Shown: in pieces, positions 1 to 8,533 of the stretch | Numbering within the stretch: position 1 is the first letter of the stretch | Layout: each line of letters begins with the position of its first letter | Origin: Bacteroidales bacterium | GTDB taxonomy: Bacteria; Bacteroidota; Bacteroidia; Bacteroidales; Bacteroidaceae | Assembly: GCA_012517855.1 (NCBI GenBank) | Contig: JAAYUD010000011.1 | Coordinates: 1 to 64,000, forward strand | DNA: 64,000 nt | Direction of reading: 5' to 3' | The notes under the pieces: model-generated | The model's input: only the letters and a program-made list of their open reading frames with translations | What the model was told of the DNA's origin: nothing | The model's database searches: none | Program-made: the position numbers and the translations under genes

Positions 1-258
1 AAATTTGTTGACGTCCATACGTTTTCAAAAAAACTTAAGGACGTCACCTGTAAAAGGAACATACGACGATTTTGGTCATGCCGCAGGCTCGAAAGTCTTT
101 ATTTATGTAGTGTGCTCTCTATTAATAATACTTATGTTTAGCTCCCTAGCTTTTACTGCTGCCTCTTGATTGTCCCTAATTTGATTATCTAGGATAAGCT
201 TTTAGTTAAGGTTCGGAAGTCCCATACGAGTGCGGTGTCTGTGTCATACGTGTTCTTA
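1..258. other. intergenic region downstream of the CDF gene
   Basis: No credible gene is seen. The stretch carries copy 1 of the GACGTC hairpin element (10-46) and trails the stop codon of the transporter gene encoded on the minus strand. The short frame at 230-439 is antisense to the transporter and was not accepted. Confidence 0.6.
10..46. repeat. GACGTC hairpin element, copy 1
   Basis: A 37-bp stretch is identical to 8716-8752. Its ends are inverted (TGACGTCC at 9-16, GGACGTCA at 39-46), so it can fold into a stem-loop. The downstream flank GGAACATACG resembles the outer arm next to copy 2. It lies just after the 3' end of a minus-strand gene, so a role in transcript ends is possible, but there is no clear T-run. 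Confidence 0.7.
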
Positions 259-1116
259 TTATGCTTCATCATCAGGTTCTGCATGGACTATAATTTCGCA
301 TCTTGGTATGATCGTACTTATATCTTTTTCTATTTCGTCACAAATTTTGTGTGTCGTCTGTAGATCTAACTCAGATTTGAAATGCACATTTACTTTAATA
401 AATGTATCAGCACCGGCAACTCGTATTTTCAAATCGTGATAATTCTTTATGGCTAAATTTGATCTTAATTTGTTTTCTACTAATTCTGTAATGCCATCTG
501 GAACTTTATCTAATAAAACATCAATCGCTTTTTTCCCTAATTTATAAGAAATATATAATATGATAAGTGCAACGCCGAGTGCTGCAATAGCGTCGGCTTT
601 GTAATATCCGAAATTTGCAAAAACTAACCCTAAAAGAACGACTCCAGAGCTAAGAATATCTGTGGAGAAATGGACCGCATCGGCTTCTAATGCTTGACTA
701 TTATTGTGTTTGGCTGCTTTGAACAGCATTCTCGAACGGCTAATATCAATAATGATTGATGTGATGACAACAATGTAACTCCATATTGAAATTTTAATTT
801 GTATTTCATTGGAAATAAGTCTGAAAATTGCCTCGTAGATGATCCAACCGCTAGTGATTACTAATAATATTGATTCTAAAAAAGCTGATAAGTTTTCTAC
901 TTTTCCATGACCATATTGATGCTCTTTATCGGCTGGTTTATCGGAGATACTTACAGAAATATAGGTTATAAATGCTGCCAGCATATCCAATAGGGAATGG
1001 AGTGCTTCTGATAGAATACCTAAACTGAAAGTTAATAGGCCTACAATGAACTTGAACAGTGTAAGAAACACTGCTGCTAATATAGACGACATTGCAGCTC
1101 TCTTTTTATTAATCAT
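259..1116 (-). CDS. cation diffusion facilitator (CDF) family metal transporter
   Basis: Inner-membrane exporter of divalent metal ions (Zn, Fe, Mn or Co; the ion cannot be told from sequence), normally a proton-coupled homodimer. The first 200 residues contain about six hydrophobic segments. Metal-site pairs are visible as H40/D44 in EALHSLLD and H149/D153 in DAVHFSTD, and the family motif QYGHGKVEN follows the second segment. A cytoplasmic metal-binding tail starts near residue 205 and is His/Glu rich at the end. I chose ATG at 1116 over the in-frame TTG at 1146 because the protein then starts MINKKRAAM, usual for the family. It is transcribed alone, divergent from the DUF2141 operon. Confidence 0.9.
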   Translation of the reverse strand: MINKKRAAMSSILAAVFLTLFKFIVGLLTFSLGILSEALHSLLDMLAAFITYISVSISDKPADKEHQYGHGKVENLSAFLESILLVITSGWIIYEAIFRLISNEIQIKISIWSYIVVITSIIIDISRSRMLFKAAKHNNSQALEADAVHFSTDILSSGVVLLGLVFANFGYYKADAIAALGVALIILYISYKLGKKAIDVLLDKVPDGITELVENKLRSNLAIKNYHDLKIRVAGADTFIKVNVHFKSELDLQTTHKICDEIEKDISTIIPRCEIIVHAEPDDEA

Positions 1117-1221
1117 AAAGTTCTCTTTTCTTTTGTTGAGTAGCAAATTTATGAAAAAATTCTGTTAGTATATTGTTCCATTACTATTTTTATTCTTCTC
1201 AATAAGATATTTATATATTAA

Positions 1222-1253
1222 TTTGGTTTATAAAATAAACTTATATATATTTG
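1222..1253 (+). promoter_or_regulatory. putative Bacteroidales promoter for the DUF2141 operon
   Basis: A -33 like TTTG at 1222-1225 and a -7 box TATATTTG at 1246-1253 are separated by 20 bp, matching the Bacteroides sigma-ABfr consensus. The leader to the ATG at 1390 would be about 130 nt. Confidence 0.5.
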
Positions 1254-1389
1254 CGGAGATATTAGAAGATGAACAGGTCCTTTCATCTATTATTTTTATA
1301 CTTATGGTTTATATTATAAACTAATTTGTTTAATGCGCTTTAGTTATACGGCCGTTGATTGAAGCAATAAAGAAAAAGGAGATTTGAAA

Positions 1390-1839
1390 ATGAAATTATG
1401 TTTAAAAGGTTTTATTCTGCTTATTTTATTTGTTGGCTTTCTTGCGTCAACTTTGATGGGGCAGAATTTGAATATTAAGGTCTCTAAAGTCAGAAATGAT
1501 AAGGGCCATGTGTTGTTAATGATTAGTAAAGCAGTAAATGGGCATGAAAACGATTCTATTGTTTCTTCTACTGATAAGGATGCTCTAAAACCAATCATGA
1601 GATTGCAGAAAGCTTGTAATGGCAGCGTCAATTTTGTAATTCCTATGGATGAATTGAAGAAAATGCATTCAAATAAATTTATTATCTCGGTGTTTCATGA
1701 TGAAAATGGGAACTATAAATTGGATATGAATGACCAACAACGTCCTATCGAAGGTTTTATCCGGCGTACGTATTCAGTAAAGCAATGGGAAAATAATGAA
1801 ACTGCTCAGCTGAATTTGTATTATCCAATTTCTGACTAA
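1390..1839 (+). CDS. DUF2141 domain exported protein
   Basis: 149-residue exported protein of unknown function. A signal peptide covers roughly the first 22 residues (hydrophobic core FILLILFVGFLAS, cleavage near MGQ). The DUF2141 hallmark, a run like FIISVFHDENGNYKLD followed by PIEGF, is present in the second half. The start at ATG 1390 is preceded by AGGAG about 8 nt upstream, an unusually good ribosome-binding site for this phylum; an in-frame TTG at 1384 is less likely. It is the first gene of an apparent four-gene operon with an outer-membrane receptor, a membrane protein and a winged-helix regulator. Confidence 0.8.
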   Translation: MKLCLKGFILLILFVGFLASTLMGQNLNIKVSKVRNDKGHVLLMISKAVNGHENDSIVSSTDKDALKPIMRLQKACNGSVNFVIPMDELKKMHSNKFIISVFHDENGNYKLDMNDQQRPIEGFIRRTYSVKQWENNETAQLNLYYPISD

Positions 1840-1854
1840 TTTATTTTTTTTCTT

Positions 1855-4065
1855 ATGGGTATAATGAATATTGTAGGTCTGAAGGTTAATAAGAAAATAA
1901 TTTTCAGTGTGTTGATGGTTTTATACGTCTCACATACTTATGCTATGTTCGGTGCGAAATCTAAAACGATAGATGTTGAACCAGAGAGTAGGAGTATTCT
2001 TTTAAAAGATAGCGTTGTACAACTGAATGAAGTGGTTGTCAGTACTGGGCGTATTTTTAGAAAATCGGATAGATTTGTATTTCATGTTCCGACTACCTGT
2101 ATGAAAAACTCTGAAGAATTGTTTCGACAATTGCCTGGGGTCTATATGGATGATAAAGATATTTCCATTTATGGTTCTGCCGGTACGAAGGTTTTTATTG
2201 ATGAGCGTGAGGTTAAACTTTCAGGAGAGGCTTTAATCGCATATCTTCGATCTTTATCGTCTTCGAATATTAAACGAATTGAGGTCCAACCTATGTCGGA
2301 TGCTTCGCAAAGCGCAAATTCTAAAGGTGGAATTATACATATTTATCTACGGAAGCGGACTGAAGATGGTTTTCAAAGTAATTTGATATTAGAAAGTCGT
2401 GTTGCTCCATCTTTGAAAGATTATCGTCCTTCTTTTTCTTTGATGGGGCACCATCGGCGATTGGATTATTATGCATCGGCATCTTATATTGGGTGTATCC
2501 AAAATAAGGGGGAGTTGGATGCTACAAGAAACTATAATCAACCCAATTATTCTTTTTTGAGTAAGAGCCTTCTTTCTGTTCCGTCTCATTATGTCGCTAC
2601 TCGGGCAAATGCTGTTTATGCTTTTGACAGTCTGAGGTCTTTGGGGGCAGAGGTCGAATATATTTCGAATTTGCAAAAACGTAATAGCGATAATCACACG
2701 ATCATGAATATCGGCTCTCTTTCGTTCGAGAGTATGGGGCACTATACTCAACCTGACCAGTATCGATTGTATTCTGCTACAGTCAATTATCAACAAAAGC
2801 TAGATCAACGAGGTTCTTTATTTAAAATATTGGCCGATTATGTTCGCAAGCGTTCAACAAGCAATAGCGACTATCATATTAAGCAATATTGGATCAGTTC
2901 CGATACGGTATATCGTAGTCATTTGATTTCTATTTATGATGTTGCTTCAGCAGATTTATCATTGAAGAAGTGTATTCAACCTAATAATACTTTTGTGGTG
3001 GGAATAAAATATACGTATACAGACATGAACGATCATTCCAATTATGAAAGTTGGAAATTGCAGCAGTGGAGTAATCTGCCAGAGTTTGCTTACCGATTAC
3101 ATTATACAGAGCATATTGCTGCCGGATATTTGACGTACGGTACTCGTTGGAATCGTTGCTCAGCCGATTTTGGTTTACGTACGGAATATACAAGAACTGT
3201 GAATCATGATTCTCACAAAAACGATAGTTACGTAGATTTTTATCCCTTTCTTACTTTCAACTATGCATTTGATGAAATTCAACGTTGGATGTTGTCTTGC
3301 CAGTTTGCTCGCAATATAGAACGTCCAGGGTTTTATGCTCTTAATCCTATTAGTATACAAACCTCAGAATATAATTACCAAATTGGTAACCCCTTGTTGA
3401 AACCTACTTATATTAATAAGGTGAGTGCAACATTGATTTATGATTATCGCTATACCCTGACTGTTGGTTGTAATATGCATCATGATCTGATCAGAGAGTT
3501 TTGCAAACAAGATGATGAAAATCCCCAAGTGTCGTATATTACTTACGTGAATCATCATAGGGAGAATCATTGGTTTGTCAATTTAAGTGCTCCATTTCAG
3601 CCACTGGTATGGTTGAATCTTACAAATAATATTACTGCCGTTCGACAATGCATTCAGACCAATCCCGGTGATGCTTATAGTAATCATCATTTATTATTTA
3701 TCCAGTCGGTTGCAGACTTTCGTTTATCCTCCTCTCTTTCGGCAGAGTGGGAATATAATTTTCACAATAAACTTTATTCGGGCAATAGTCAAGTCTATTC
3801 TCATCAACTTCTGAATTTTGCATTAAAAAAGAAATGGAGTGGAGGAAAATGGTTATCAACATTTGGGGTAGATAATATATTTAATGAACAGGATAAATAT
3901 GGTAGCCAGATGGATGCTTATATTATAAATACGGCATACCGTTTGGCTTCTAATGGAAGAATGTTTAAATTTGTGGTTGCATGGAATTTTAATTCCGGTG
4001 TGAAGGTGAAACGTCACTTGTTGGAAAATAGTTCTTCTAACGAACGCAGCCGCTTCAATAAATAA
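1855..4065 (+). CDS. outer membrane beta-barrel / TonB-dependent receptor-like protein
   Basis: 736-residue outer-membrane protein of the OMP_b-brl family. Order: signal sequence (about 1-30), a TonB-box-like stretch LNEVVVSTGR, a plug with the typical LFRQLPGVYM and IDEREVKLSGEAL, then a beta-barrel of about 560 residues rich in alternating aromatic strands. Unlike many relatives it lacks an N-terminal carboxypeptidase-like beta-sandwich and begins almost directly with the plug. The C-terminus does not end in the usual Phe. It follows the DUF2141 gene by 15 bp, so the two are probably co-transcribed. The substrate is not known; peptide or metal uptake or signalling are all open. Confidence 0.85.
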   Translation: MGIMNIVGLKVNKKIIFSVLMVLYVSHTYAMFGAKSKTIDVEPESRSILLKDSVVQLNEVVVSTGRIFRKSDRFVFHVPTTCMKNSEELFRQLPGVYMDDKDISIYGSAGTKVFIDEREVKLSGEALIAYLRSLSSSNIKRIEVQPMSDASQSANSKGGIIHIYLRKRTEDGFQSNLILESRVAPSLKDYRPSFSLMGHHRRLDYYASASYIGCIQNKGELDATRNYNQPNYSFLSKSLLSVPSHYVATRANAVYAFDSLRSLGAEVEYISNLQKRNSDNHTIMNIGSLSFESMGHYTQPDQYRLYSATVNYQQKLDQRGSLFKILADYVRKRSTSNSDYHIKQYWISSDTVYRSHLISIYDVASADLSLKKCIQPNNTFVVGIKYTYTDMNDHSNYESWKLQQWSNLPEFAYRLHYTEHIAAGYLTYGTRWNRCSADFGLRTEYTRTVNHDSHKNDSYVDFYPFLTFNYAFDEIQRWMLSCQFARNIERPGFYALNPISIQTSEYNYQIGNPLLKPTYINKVSATLIYDYRYTLTVGCNMHHDLIREFCKQDDENPQVSYITYVNHHRENHWFVNLSAPFQPLVWLNLTNNITAVRQCIQTNPGDAYSNHHLLFIQSVADFRLSSSLSAEWEYNFHNKLYSGNSQVYSHQLLNFALKKKWSGGKWLSTFGVDNIFNEQDKYGSQMDAYIINTAYRLASNGRMFKFVVAWNFNSGVKVKRHLLENSSSNERSRFNK

Positions 4066-4093
4066 TAATCAGTTATCTAAAAGAAAATTAATT

Positions 4094-4708
4094 ATGGAAG
4101 AAAAGGTGTTAACAGAGAAAGAAAGTTTAGAACTTATCTCTCAAATGATTCAAGCCACAAAGAAGAACAGGGCTGTGAGTCCGGGCAAAGAACTGTTGTA
4201 TTGGGGGTATTTTACTTCTATTTTGGCATTAACCATTTATCTGCTGATTAGATTTACCTCGTCCGGTATTTGGTCGTGGGGGTGGATGCTTATGTTTGTC
4301 TTTTGGGGATTTTCTTTTTTTGTGCATAAAAGAGAAAAAACTGTAGTTACTTATATTGATAAAACAATCGGGCAAGTTTGGCAAGTTCTGGGGTGGATGT
4401 TTGTCATTACCTTTTGGGTAGTCGCTATCTTTGGCGCTATTTATGGACGTGAAGATTTTATATTGATGATGCCTTTATCTCTTTTATATTGTGGTTTAGG
4501 AATTTCTATTACGGGCATTATTGTTCGCGAGCCTTGGATGATTTATCCTCCGCTTCTTTCATTCACTATTTGTTTTTATATGCTACAGGTGTTGGTTATC
4601 AGTCATTATGCTACTAATTTATGGAATTTACTATTTGGTCTTTCTTTTGTTGTGACGTATATCATTCCAGGGCATATAATCAATAAAAAATCGAAAGTAA
4701 AATGTTAA
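4094..4708 (+). CDS. multi-pass inner membrane protein
   Basis: 204-residue protein with a charged N-terminal tail of about 35 residues and five or six hydrophobic segments (for example LYWGYFTSILALTIYLLI, LMMPLSLLYCGLGISITGI). I do not recognise a named family. Its last seven bases overlap the start of the next gene, so translation is likely coupled. Small membrane proteins next to HTH_34-type regulators are common in Bacteroidales, so a sensor or partner role is a reasonable inference. Confidence 0.75.
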   Translation: MEEKVLTEKESLELISQMIQATKKNRAVSPGKELLYWGYFTSILALTIYLLIRFTSSGIWSWGWMLMFVFWGFSFFVHKREKTVVTYIDKTIGQVWQVLGWMFVITFWVVAIFGAIYGREDFILMMPLSLLYCGLGISITGIIVREPWMIYPPLLSFTICFYMLQVLVISHYATNLWNLLFGLSFVVTYIIPGHIINKKSKVKC

Positions 4709-4992
4709 GAGATTTAGATCCGTTACTTCATTCACAGTTGCGTTTGGCCGTTGTATCTATTTTAATGTCGGTTGAAGAGGCGGATTTCGTTTTTTTAAAA
4801 GAAAAGACAAATTCTACGGCAGGCAATCTGAGCGTTCAGTTAGAGAAACTCTCAGAGGCCGGTTATATTGAGGCAAATAGGACTTTAGAAGGAAGACGAA
4901 CTCGTACGGTATGTCGAATGACGGAGAAAGGGCGCCAAGCTTTTGCCAGTTATATTGATACGTTGAAAGATTATTTGAACGTGGGTAAGTAG
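4702..4992 (+). CDS. winged-helix transcriptional regulator (HTH_34/MarR-like)
   Basis: 96-residue single-domain DNA-binding protein. The pattern LHSQLRLAVVSILM, then TAGNLSVQLEKLSEAGYIE (recognition helix) and GRRTRTVCRMTEKGRQAF (beta wing), is the winged-helix fold of the HTH_34 group. No ligand domain is present, so sensing probably falls to the overlapping membrane protein. It is the last gene of the operon starting at 1390 and may act on that operon. Its final codons lie inside a terminator-like hairpin (4975-5005). Confidence 0.85.
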   Translation: MLRDLDPLLHSQLRLAVVSILMSVEEADFVFLKEKTNSTAGNLSVQLEKLSEAGYIEANRTLEGRRTRTVCRMTEKGRQAFASYIDTLKDYLNVGK

Positions 4993-5005
4993 CACCCACG
5001 TTCAA
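4975..5005. terminator. bidirectional terminator overlapping the regulator stop codon
   Basis: Perfect 12-bp inverted repeat (arms 4975-4986 and 4994-5005, loop AAGTAGC) between convergent genes. The left arm and stop codon belong to the winged-helix gene. A T-rich stretch follows on the + strand; the - strand tract is poorer. Confidence 0.65.
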
Positions 5006-5011
5006 CAAGTT

Positions 5012-5647
5012 TTATTCTCCTGTTTTGTTCTTCAATGTGGGTAGCAGTTTATCATATCCTTTCAGTATATCCAATGTCTTTTTGCGAATGGCGTTCTGTT
5101 TGAAGTCCCAGAATCTTTTTTCAAAGAAAAACATGAGATCCAATCCACTAATATTTCCTCCATTAACATACAATCCACTGTGTCCCAATTGAAGTCCCCG
5201 CAACCCTTTCTCTTCTGCAATTTTCGAAGTGATACTCGATGCCAGTGTCGTTGCCCTCGATTGATCCGTATAATGCAGTGGTCCGTTTAGAGGTTCCGAT
5301 TGTCCATTTACTTGGACTATTTTGCAATGAAATATCGGATCCCAATTGTAGGGCGTATTTGCTTTATAGGGTGTCATTGTCAATACAATCTTTTTTCCCG
5401 CATTTTGTGGCAATGTCTCGTCAGGACCGATATTATTGATTTGTATCGGCTCTAGTAATGGATTATTGATGATGTGGTTATCGAAGTGAATGTTCTGAAG
5501 TTCATTCTTGTTGAGTTGTATTTCTTTCTTGTCGTTAAGTATACGATCCAACTTTAATGAATCGGATTTACTCCATTGTGCTTTAACAGATGCCGTAAAA
5601 AGGCATAATAATAGCACTATTATTATTTCTTTTTCTATGTTTGACAT
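5012..5647 (-). CDS. exported protein of unknown function (possibly DUF4858)
   Basis: 211-residue secreted or periplasmic protein. A signal peptide (EIIIVLLLCLFTASVKAQ) ends in a classic AQ cleavage site at about residue 22. The mature part has no motif I can assign; the start WSKSDSLKLDRIL resembles Bacteroides proteins of the DUF4858 group, which I note tentatively. ATG at 5647 is preferred over the GTG at 5680, which would overlap the upstream gene and put charged residues before the signal peptide. It is the last gene of the sigma/anti-sigma operon and may be a target or modulator of that system. Confidence 0.7.
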   Translation of the reverse strand: MSNIEKEIIIVLLLCLFTASVKAQWSKSDSLKLDRILNDKKEIQLNKNELQNIHFDNHIINNPLLEPIQINNIGPDETLPQNAGKKIVLTMTPYKANTPYNWDPIFHCKIVQVNGQSEPLNGPLHYTDQSRATTLASSITSKIAEEKGLRGLQLGHSGLYVNGGNISGLDLMFFFEKRFWDFKQNAIRKKTLDILKGYDKLLPTLKNKTGE

Positions 5648-5670
5648 AAAAATGTTATCCTGAGTTCTTT

Positions 5671-6207
5671 TTACCACCACCTATATCCACTACTGCAAAG
5701 CGGGTTGTTGTAGCATGCTTCGATAGTCCACATTGTTTTCCCGTGGTGTTTTGCATGTTCTTCCCACCAACTGCGATAGCGATTGGCTGCATCTTTTAGT
5801 TCATTGTCGCTCAAAAAATAGATTGCTTCATAGTTTTCGGCGTTTGCTACTACCATGTGGCATCCTTTTGATGCACTGTGCCCCAATCGAATGCTCTCTA
5901 CTATCCATAGCATGCATTCGCCCAATCTTATTTTTGTTTCGTAGGCTGTCGAAGCAGTTGGAGGCATGGGAAAAGACGGTATCACTGACGTATCGGAAGC
6001 GTATTTCAATAATGCTGGAATATCGTCTTCAGTGAAAAGTGGAACTTCTACAAACCCTTGAGGACTCTTTGTCTGATAAGTGCCCGATTTTAATTGTTTG
6101 ACAAAAGCTTCAACGTCCGGATGATTGTAGTTCACCTTATCATCGTTGCAATTGCTTAATGTAATAATGGCCATGATAGCTACCAATATAAAAAGTGCTT
6201 TCTTCAT
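5671..6207 (-). CDS. lipoprotein of unknown function (DUF4943-like)
   Basis: 178-residue lipoprotein. The signal sequence MKKALFILVAIMAIITLSNC ends in a lipobox Cys at position 20, followed by NDDK. The mature part begins with NHPDVEAFVKQLKSGTY, which I associate with the Bacteroides family DUF4943; that name is from memory. A Trp-rich end (SWWEEH, MWTIEA, YRWW) and four Cys residues are notable. It sits between the anti-sigma gene (11 bp upstream) and another exported protein, so it belongs to the same operon. Confidence 0.7.
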   Translation of the reverse strand: MKKALFILVAIMAIITLSNCNDDKVNYNHPDVEAFVKQLKSGTYQTKSPQGFVEVPLFTEDDIPALLKYASDTSVIPSFPMPPTASTAYETKIRLGECMLWIVESIRLGHSASKGCHMVVANAENYEAIYFLSDNELKDAANRYRSWWEEHAKHHGKTMWTIEACYNNPLCSSGYRWW

Positions 6208-6218
6208 AGTGCCGGTGT

Positions 6219-7295
6219 TTAGAAGTTCATACAGAGACCGCTTTGCAAACTAAAAGCATTGCTCTTTTCAGTTCTATAAGATGTGTATTTCGATTCGTTG
6301 TTAAAATAATGTGTTATTGTAGGCTCTGCAAAAATGGCAATCTTATTGTTCAAATGATAACGGATGCCTACTCCCGCCATAGCCGTAAACTGTATATTTT
6401 CATTAGCTGAGCTATGTGTCGCTGCTATGCATTTATCTGCCGATCCGCCTGCTGTAGCATAGATGTCTATTTTTGAAAGTTTGGCAAGTATTGCATTCGC
6501 TTTAACAGGAATACTGAGATAATGCAACGTTTGTGCGTCAGAATGCATATAAGTGTATTTTATGCCCGATTCGACTGCCAGCCAATCATTGAGTTGCCTC
6601 TCCAGTGTGATTGAACCGCTTGTTGGTATTTCAAATTCGCCGCTGGCAGGCATCACCAAGTTTAGAGCAGCTTTAAGTGCCCATCGTTTGTTCGAATTAT
6701 TGTTGGCTGCTATCAGTTTGTCCGTTGTTGTTTGGGTATTATTGTCAGCGTTATTACCCAGTCCTCCGGCTTGCCATGTATTATTACTGTTGCGATTGTC
6801 CAGTGTATTGTCGGCATAAGCTCCGTTGTCTCTCACTCTTACTGTCATGTGAACAGTGACGGTAACGGTAGAGTCGTTGTCGCTTTCTGTAGGTTGTTGT
6901 GCTCTTTTACTTGTGGAGTGGCCGCTAGATGCCGTTCTTGATACTTTTATCTGAGTAGTGCTTGGTGTCTGTTTTGGTTCTATTTCAAGCTTTTGTTTTG
7001 AAGGAGCCATTCGTGACATTGAGGCAGCAGCCTTTGCAATCATCTGAGTCGTATTATTGCTTTTGGGCATGAAGAAAAAAGCGGCCGATGCAGCACCTAT
7101 TATCAATAGCACCGATGCAGCTGATACGGTGCGGTACAATATGAGTTTGCGCCGTCTCTTCTCACTAAGAGAGACATCGTCTTGTATGCTTTCCCAAAAA
7201 CCGTCGCGTGGGGTAATCTCTGCCTTTTCCAGATGGTGTGTGCAGAATAATTGGATTAATTCATCGTTTTCTTTTTTTGTCATTTCTATACTCAT
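6219..7295 (-). CDS. dual membrane-spanning type anti-sigma factor with C-terminal beta-barrel
   Basis: 358 residues in three parts. Residues 1-50 form a charged cytoplasmic segment typical of ECF-binding anti-sigma factors. One transmembrane helix lies near 50-72 (TVSAASVLLIIGAASAAFFF). A long Ser/Thr/Asn-rich, probably disordered linker runs from about 75 to 205. A PorT-like outer-membrane beta-barrel domain spans about 206-358 and ends in Phe, as outer-membrane proteins do. This is the layout of the dual membrane-spanning anti-sigma factors (Dma) described in Bacteroides thetaiotaomicron. Its start overlaps the sigma gene end by 35 bp, which supports a cognate pair. Confidence 0.8.
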   Translation of the reverse strand: MSIEMTKKENDELIQLFCTHHLEKAEITPRDGFWESIQDDVSLSEKRRRKLILYRTVSAASVLLIIGAASAAFFFMPKSNNTTQMIAKAAASMSRMAPSKQKLEIEPKQTPSTTQIKVSRTASSGHSTSKRAQQPTESDNDSTVTVTVHMTVRVRDNGAYADNTLDNRNSNNTWQAGGLGNNADNNTQTTTDKLIAANNNSNKRWALKAALNLVMPASGEFEIPTSGSITLERQLNDWLAVESGIKYTYMHSDAQTLHYLSIPVKANAILAKLSKIDIYATAGGSADKCIAATHSSANENIQFTAMAGVGIRYHLNNKIAIFAEPTITHYFNNESKYTSYRTEKSNAFSLQSGLCMNF

Positions 7296-7815
7296 TAATA
7301 CGGTTCGCTAACAAATACTTGGCGTAATGTAATTGCGATATAGACGAATGTTCTTTAATACCTAGCAGCTCAGCTATATCCTTGTGTGCTTTGTGTTCAA
7401 AGACAACAAGATTGAATACTGTACGGCAGCCTTCAGGCAGTTCGGCAATAAATTTCATCAATCGTTGTTCGCTTAACGTTTCGTCGGCAGGTGCTTCAAC
7501 AAGCTCTGGCACATCGGGAATTTCTTCTTCCGGAACGAAAAGTCGTTCTTTAAGTTGTTTTTTCCTCAAGTAGTCGATGGCTTGCGCCATTACCACTTTT
7601 GTGAGCCATGTTGAAAGAGATGATTCTCCGCGGTACGTAAATCGAGTAAATATTTTGACAAACGCGTCGTGCAGAACATCGTGCGCCGCTTCCATATCGC
7701 CCGTATATCGGTAACATATAGCCAATAACTGCTTGGAATAGGTAGTGTAAAGTTCCTTTCGGGCTGAATTATCTCCCTCCCGACAGCCTTTTATTAGTTG
7801 TCTTTCCTTTTCCAA
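7261..7815 (-). CDS. ECF RNA polymerase sigma factor
   Basis: 184-residue group 4 sigma factor. Region 2 is seen in LLAICYRYTGDMEAAHDVLHDAFVKIF and the promoter-melting part STWLTKVVMAQAIDYLRKK; region 4 has LPEGCRTVFNLVVFEHKAHKDIAELLGI with the recognition helix EHSSISQLHYAKYLL. The only plausible start is TTG at 7815; no ATG lies upstream in frame before a region without RBS-like sequence. It heads a four-gene minus-strand operon with its anti-sigma partner and two exported proteins, and probably controls that operon among other targets. Confidence 0.9.
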   Translation of the reverse strand: MEKERQLIKGCREGDNSARKELYTTYSKQLLAICYRYTGDMEAAHDVLHDAFVKIFTRFTYRGESSLSTWLTKVVMAQAIDYLRKKQLKERLFVPEEEIPDVPELVEAPADETLSEQRLMKFIAELPEGCRTVFNLVVFEHKAHKDIAELLGIKEHSSISQLHYAKYLLANRINEYRNDKKRKR

Positions 7816-8027
7816 TATTACGAATATTACTCGACTCGGGGCTTTTCTTGCGCCGTTCGATAGTTTGACGTACGACTATTTGAAATGTTGCAAAGAAAAA
7901 TCGATTATTTTATGTTTTTTTCGAAAGTCCTTTGCTTTTAACACTTAATAGACATTTAATCAGAGGTTTCATGTCGTGTTATTATTGGCAAAGTTAATAA
8001 TAATTTTTATCAATGCTCCTTTTTTGC

Positions 8028-8035
8028 TACTTTTG
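8028..8035 (+). promoter_or_regulatory. putative -7 promoter box for rlmH
   Basis: TACTTTTG fits the TAnnTTTG consensus, 24 bp before the rlmH ATG. A T-rich region lies about 20 bp upstream in place of a clear TTTG. Confidence 0.4.
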
Positions 8036-8059
8036 TCGATGAATAGCATTATTTAATCG

Positions 8060-8533
8060 ATGAAAGCTTTATTATTGCTCGTCGGGAAGACTGTTGACTC
8101 GCGTATCCAATCGCTTGTGGATGATTATAAAGAGAGGCTGAAGCATTATCTGCCTTTCGAGGTATGTGTCATACCCGAACTTAAGGCAACCAAAAACATT
8201 TCGTTTGACCAACAGAAAGAAAAGGAAGGTGAATTATTGATGAAGTTTTTTCAAGCTGGCGACACGATTGTACTTCTTGATGAGAATGGTAAGGAATTTA
8301 AATCTACCGAATTTGCTTTGTGGATGCAGAAAAAACAAAATACGGTTTCTAAACGGCTTGTGTTTGTCATAGGTGGTCCTTATGGCTTCTCTCCTGACGT
8401 TTATGGTAAAGCTAATGATAAGATTTCTCTTTCGCGAATGACTTTCTCTCACCAAATGGTGCGATTGGTTTTTATTGAACAGCTTTATAGGGCTATGACC
8501 ATATTGCATGGAGAGCCATACCATCACGAGTAA
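8060..8533 (+). CDS. rlmH: 23S rRNA (pseudouridine-1915-N3)-methyltransferase RlmH
   Basis: SPOUT-class enzyme that methylates pseudouridine 1915 in helix 69 of 23S rRNA with S-adenosylmethionine. At 157 residues it has normal family length. The SAM-binding knot shows in VFVIGGPYGF (101-110), and the C-terminal signature SLSRMTFSHQMVRLVFIEQLYRA, then HGEPYHHE, is essentially the family consensus. Monocistronic by position; the upstream operon points the other way. Confidence 0.97.
   Translation: MKALLLLVGKTVDSRIQSLVDDYKERLKHYLPFEVCVIPELKATKNISFDQQKEKEGELLMKFFQAGDTIVLLDENGKEFKSTEFALWMQKKQNTVSKRLVFVIGGPYGFSPDVYGKANDKISLSRMTFSHQMVRLVFIEQLYRAMTILHGEPYHHE

Noticed and set aside
7057-7311. 84-codon frame opposite the anti-sigma gene
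   Set aside because: Antisense shadow of the real gene.
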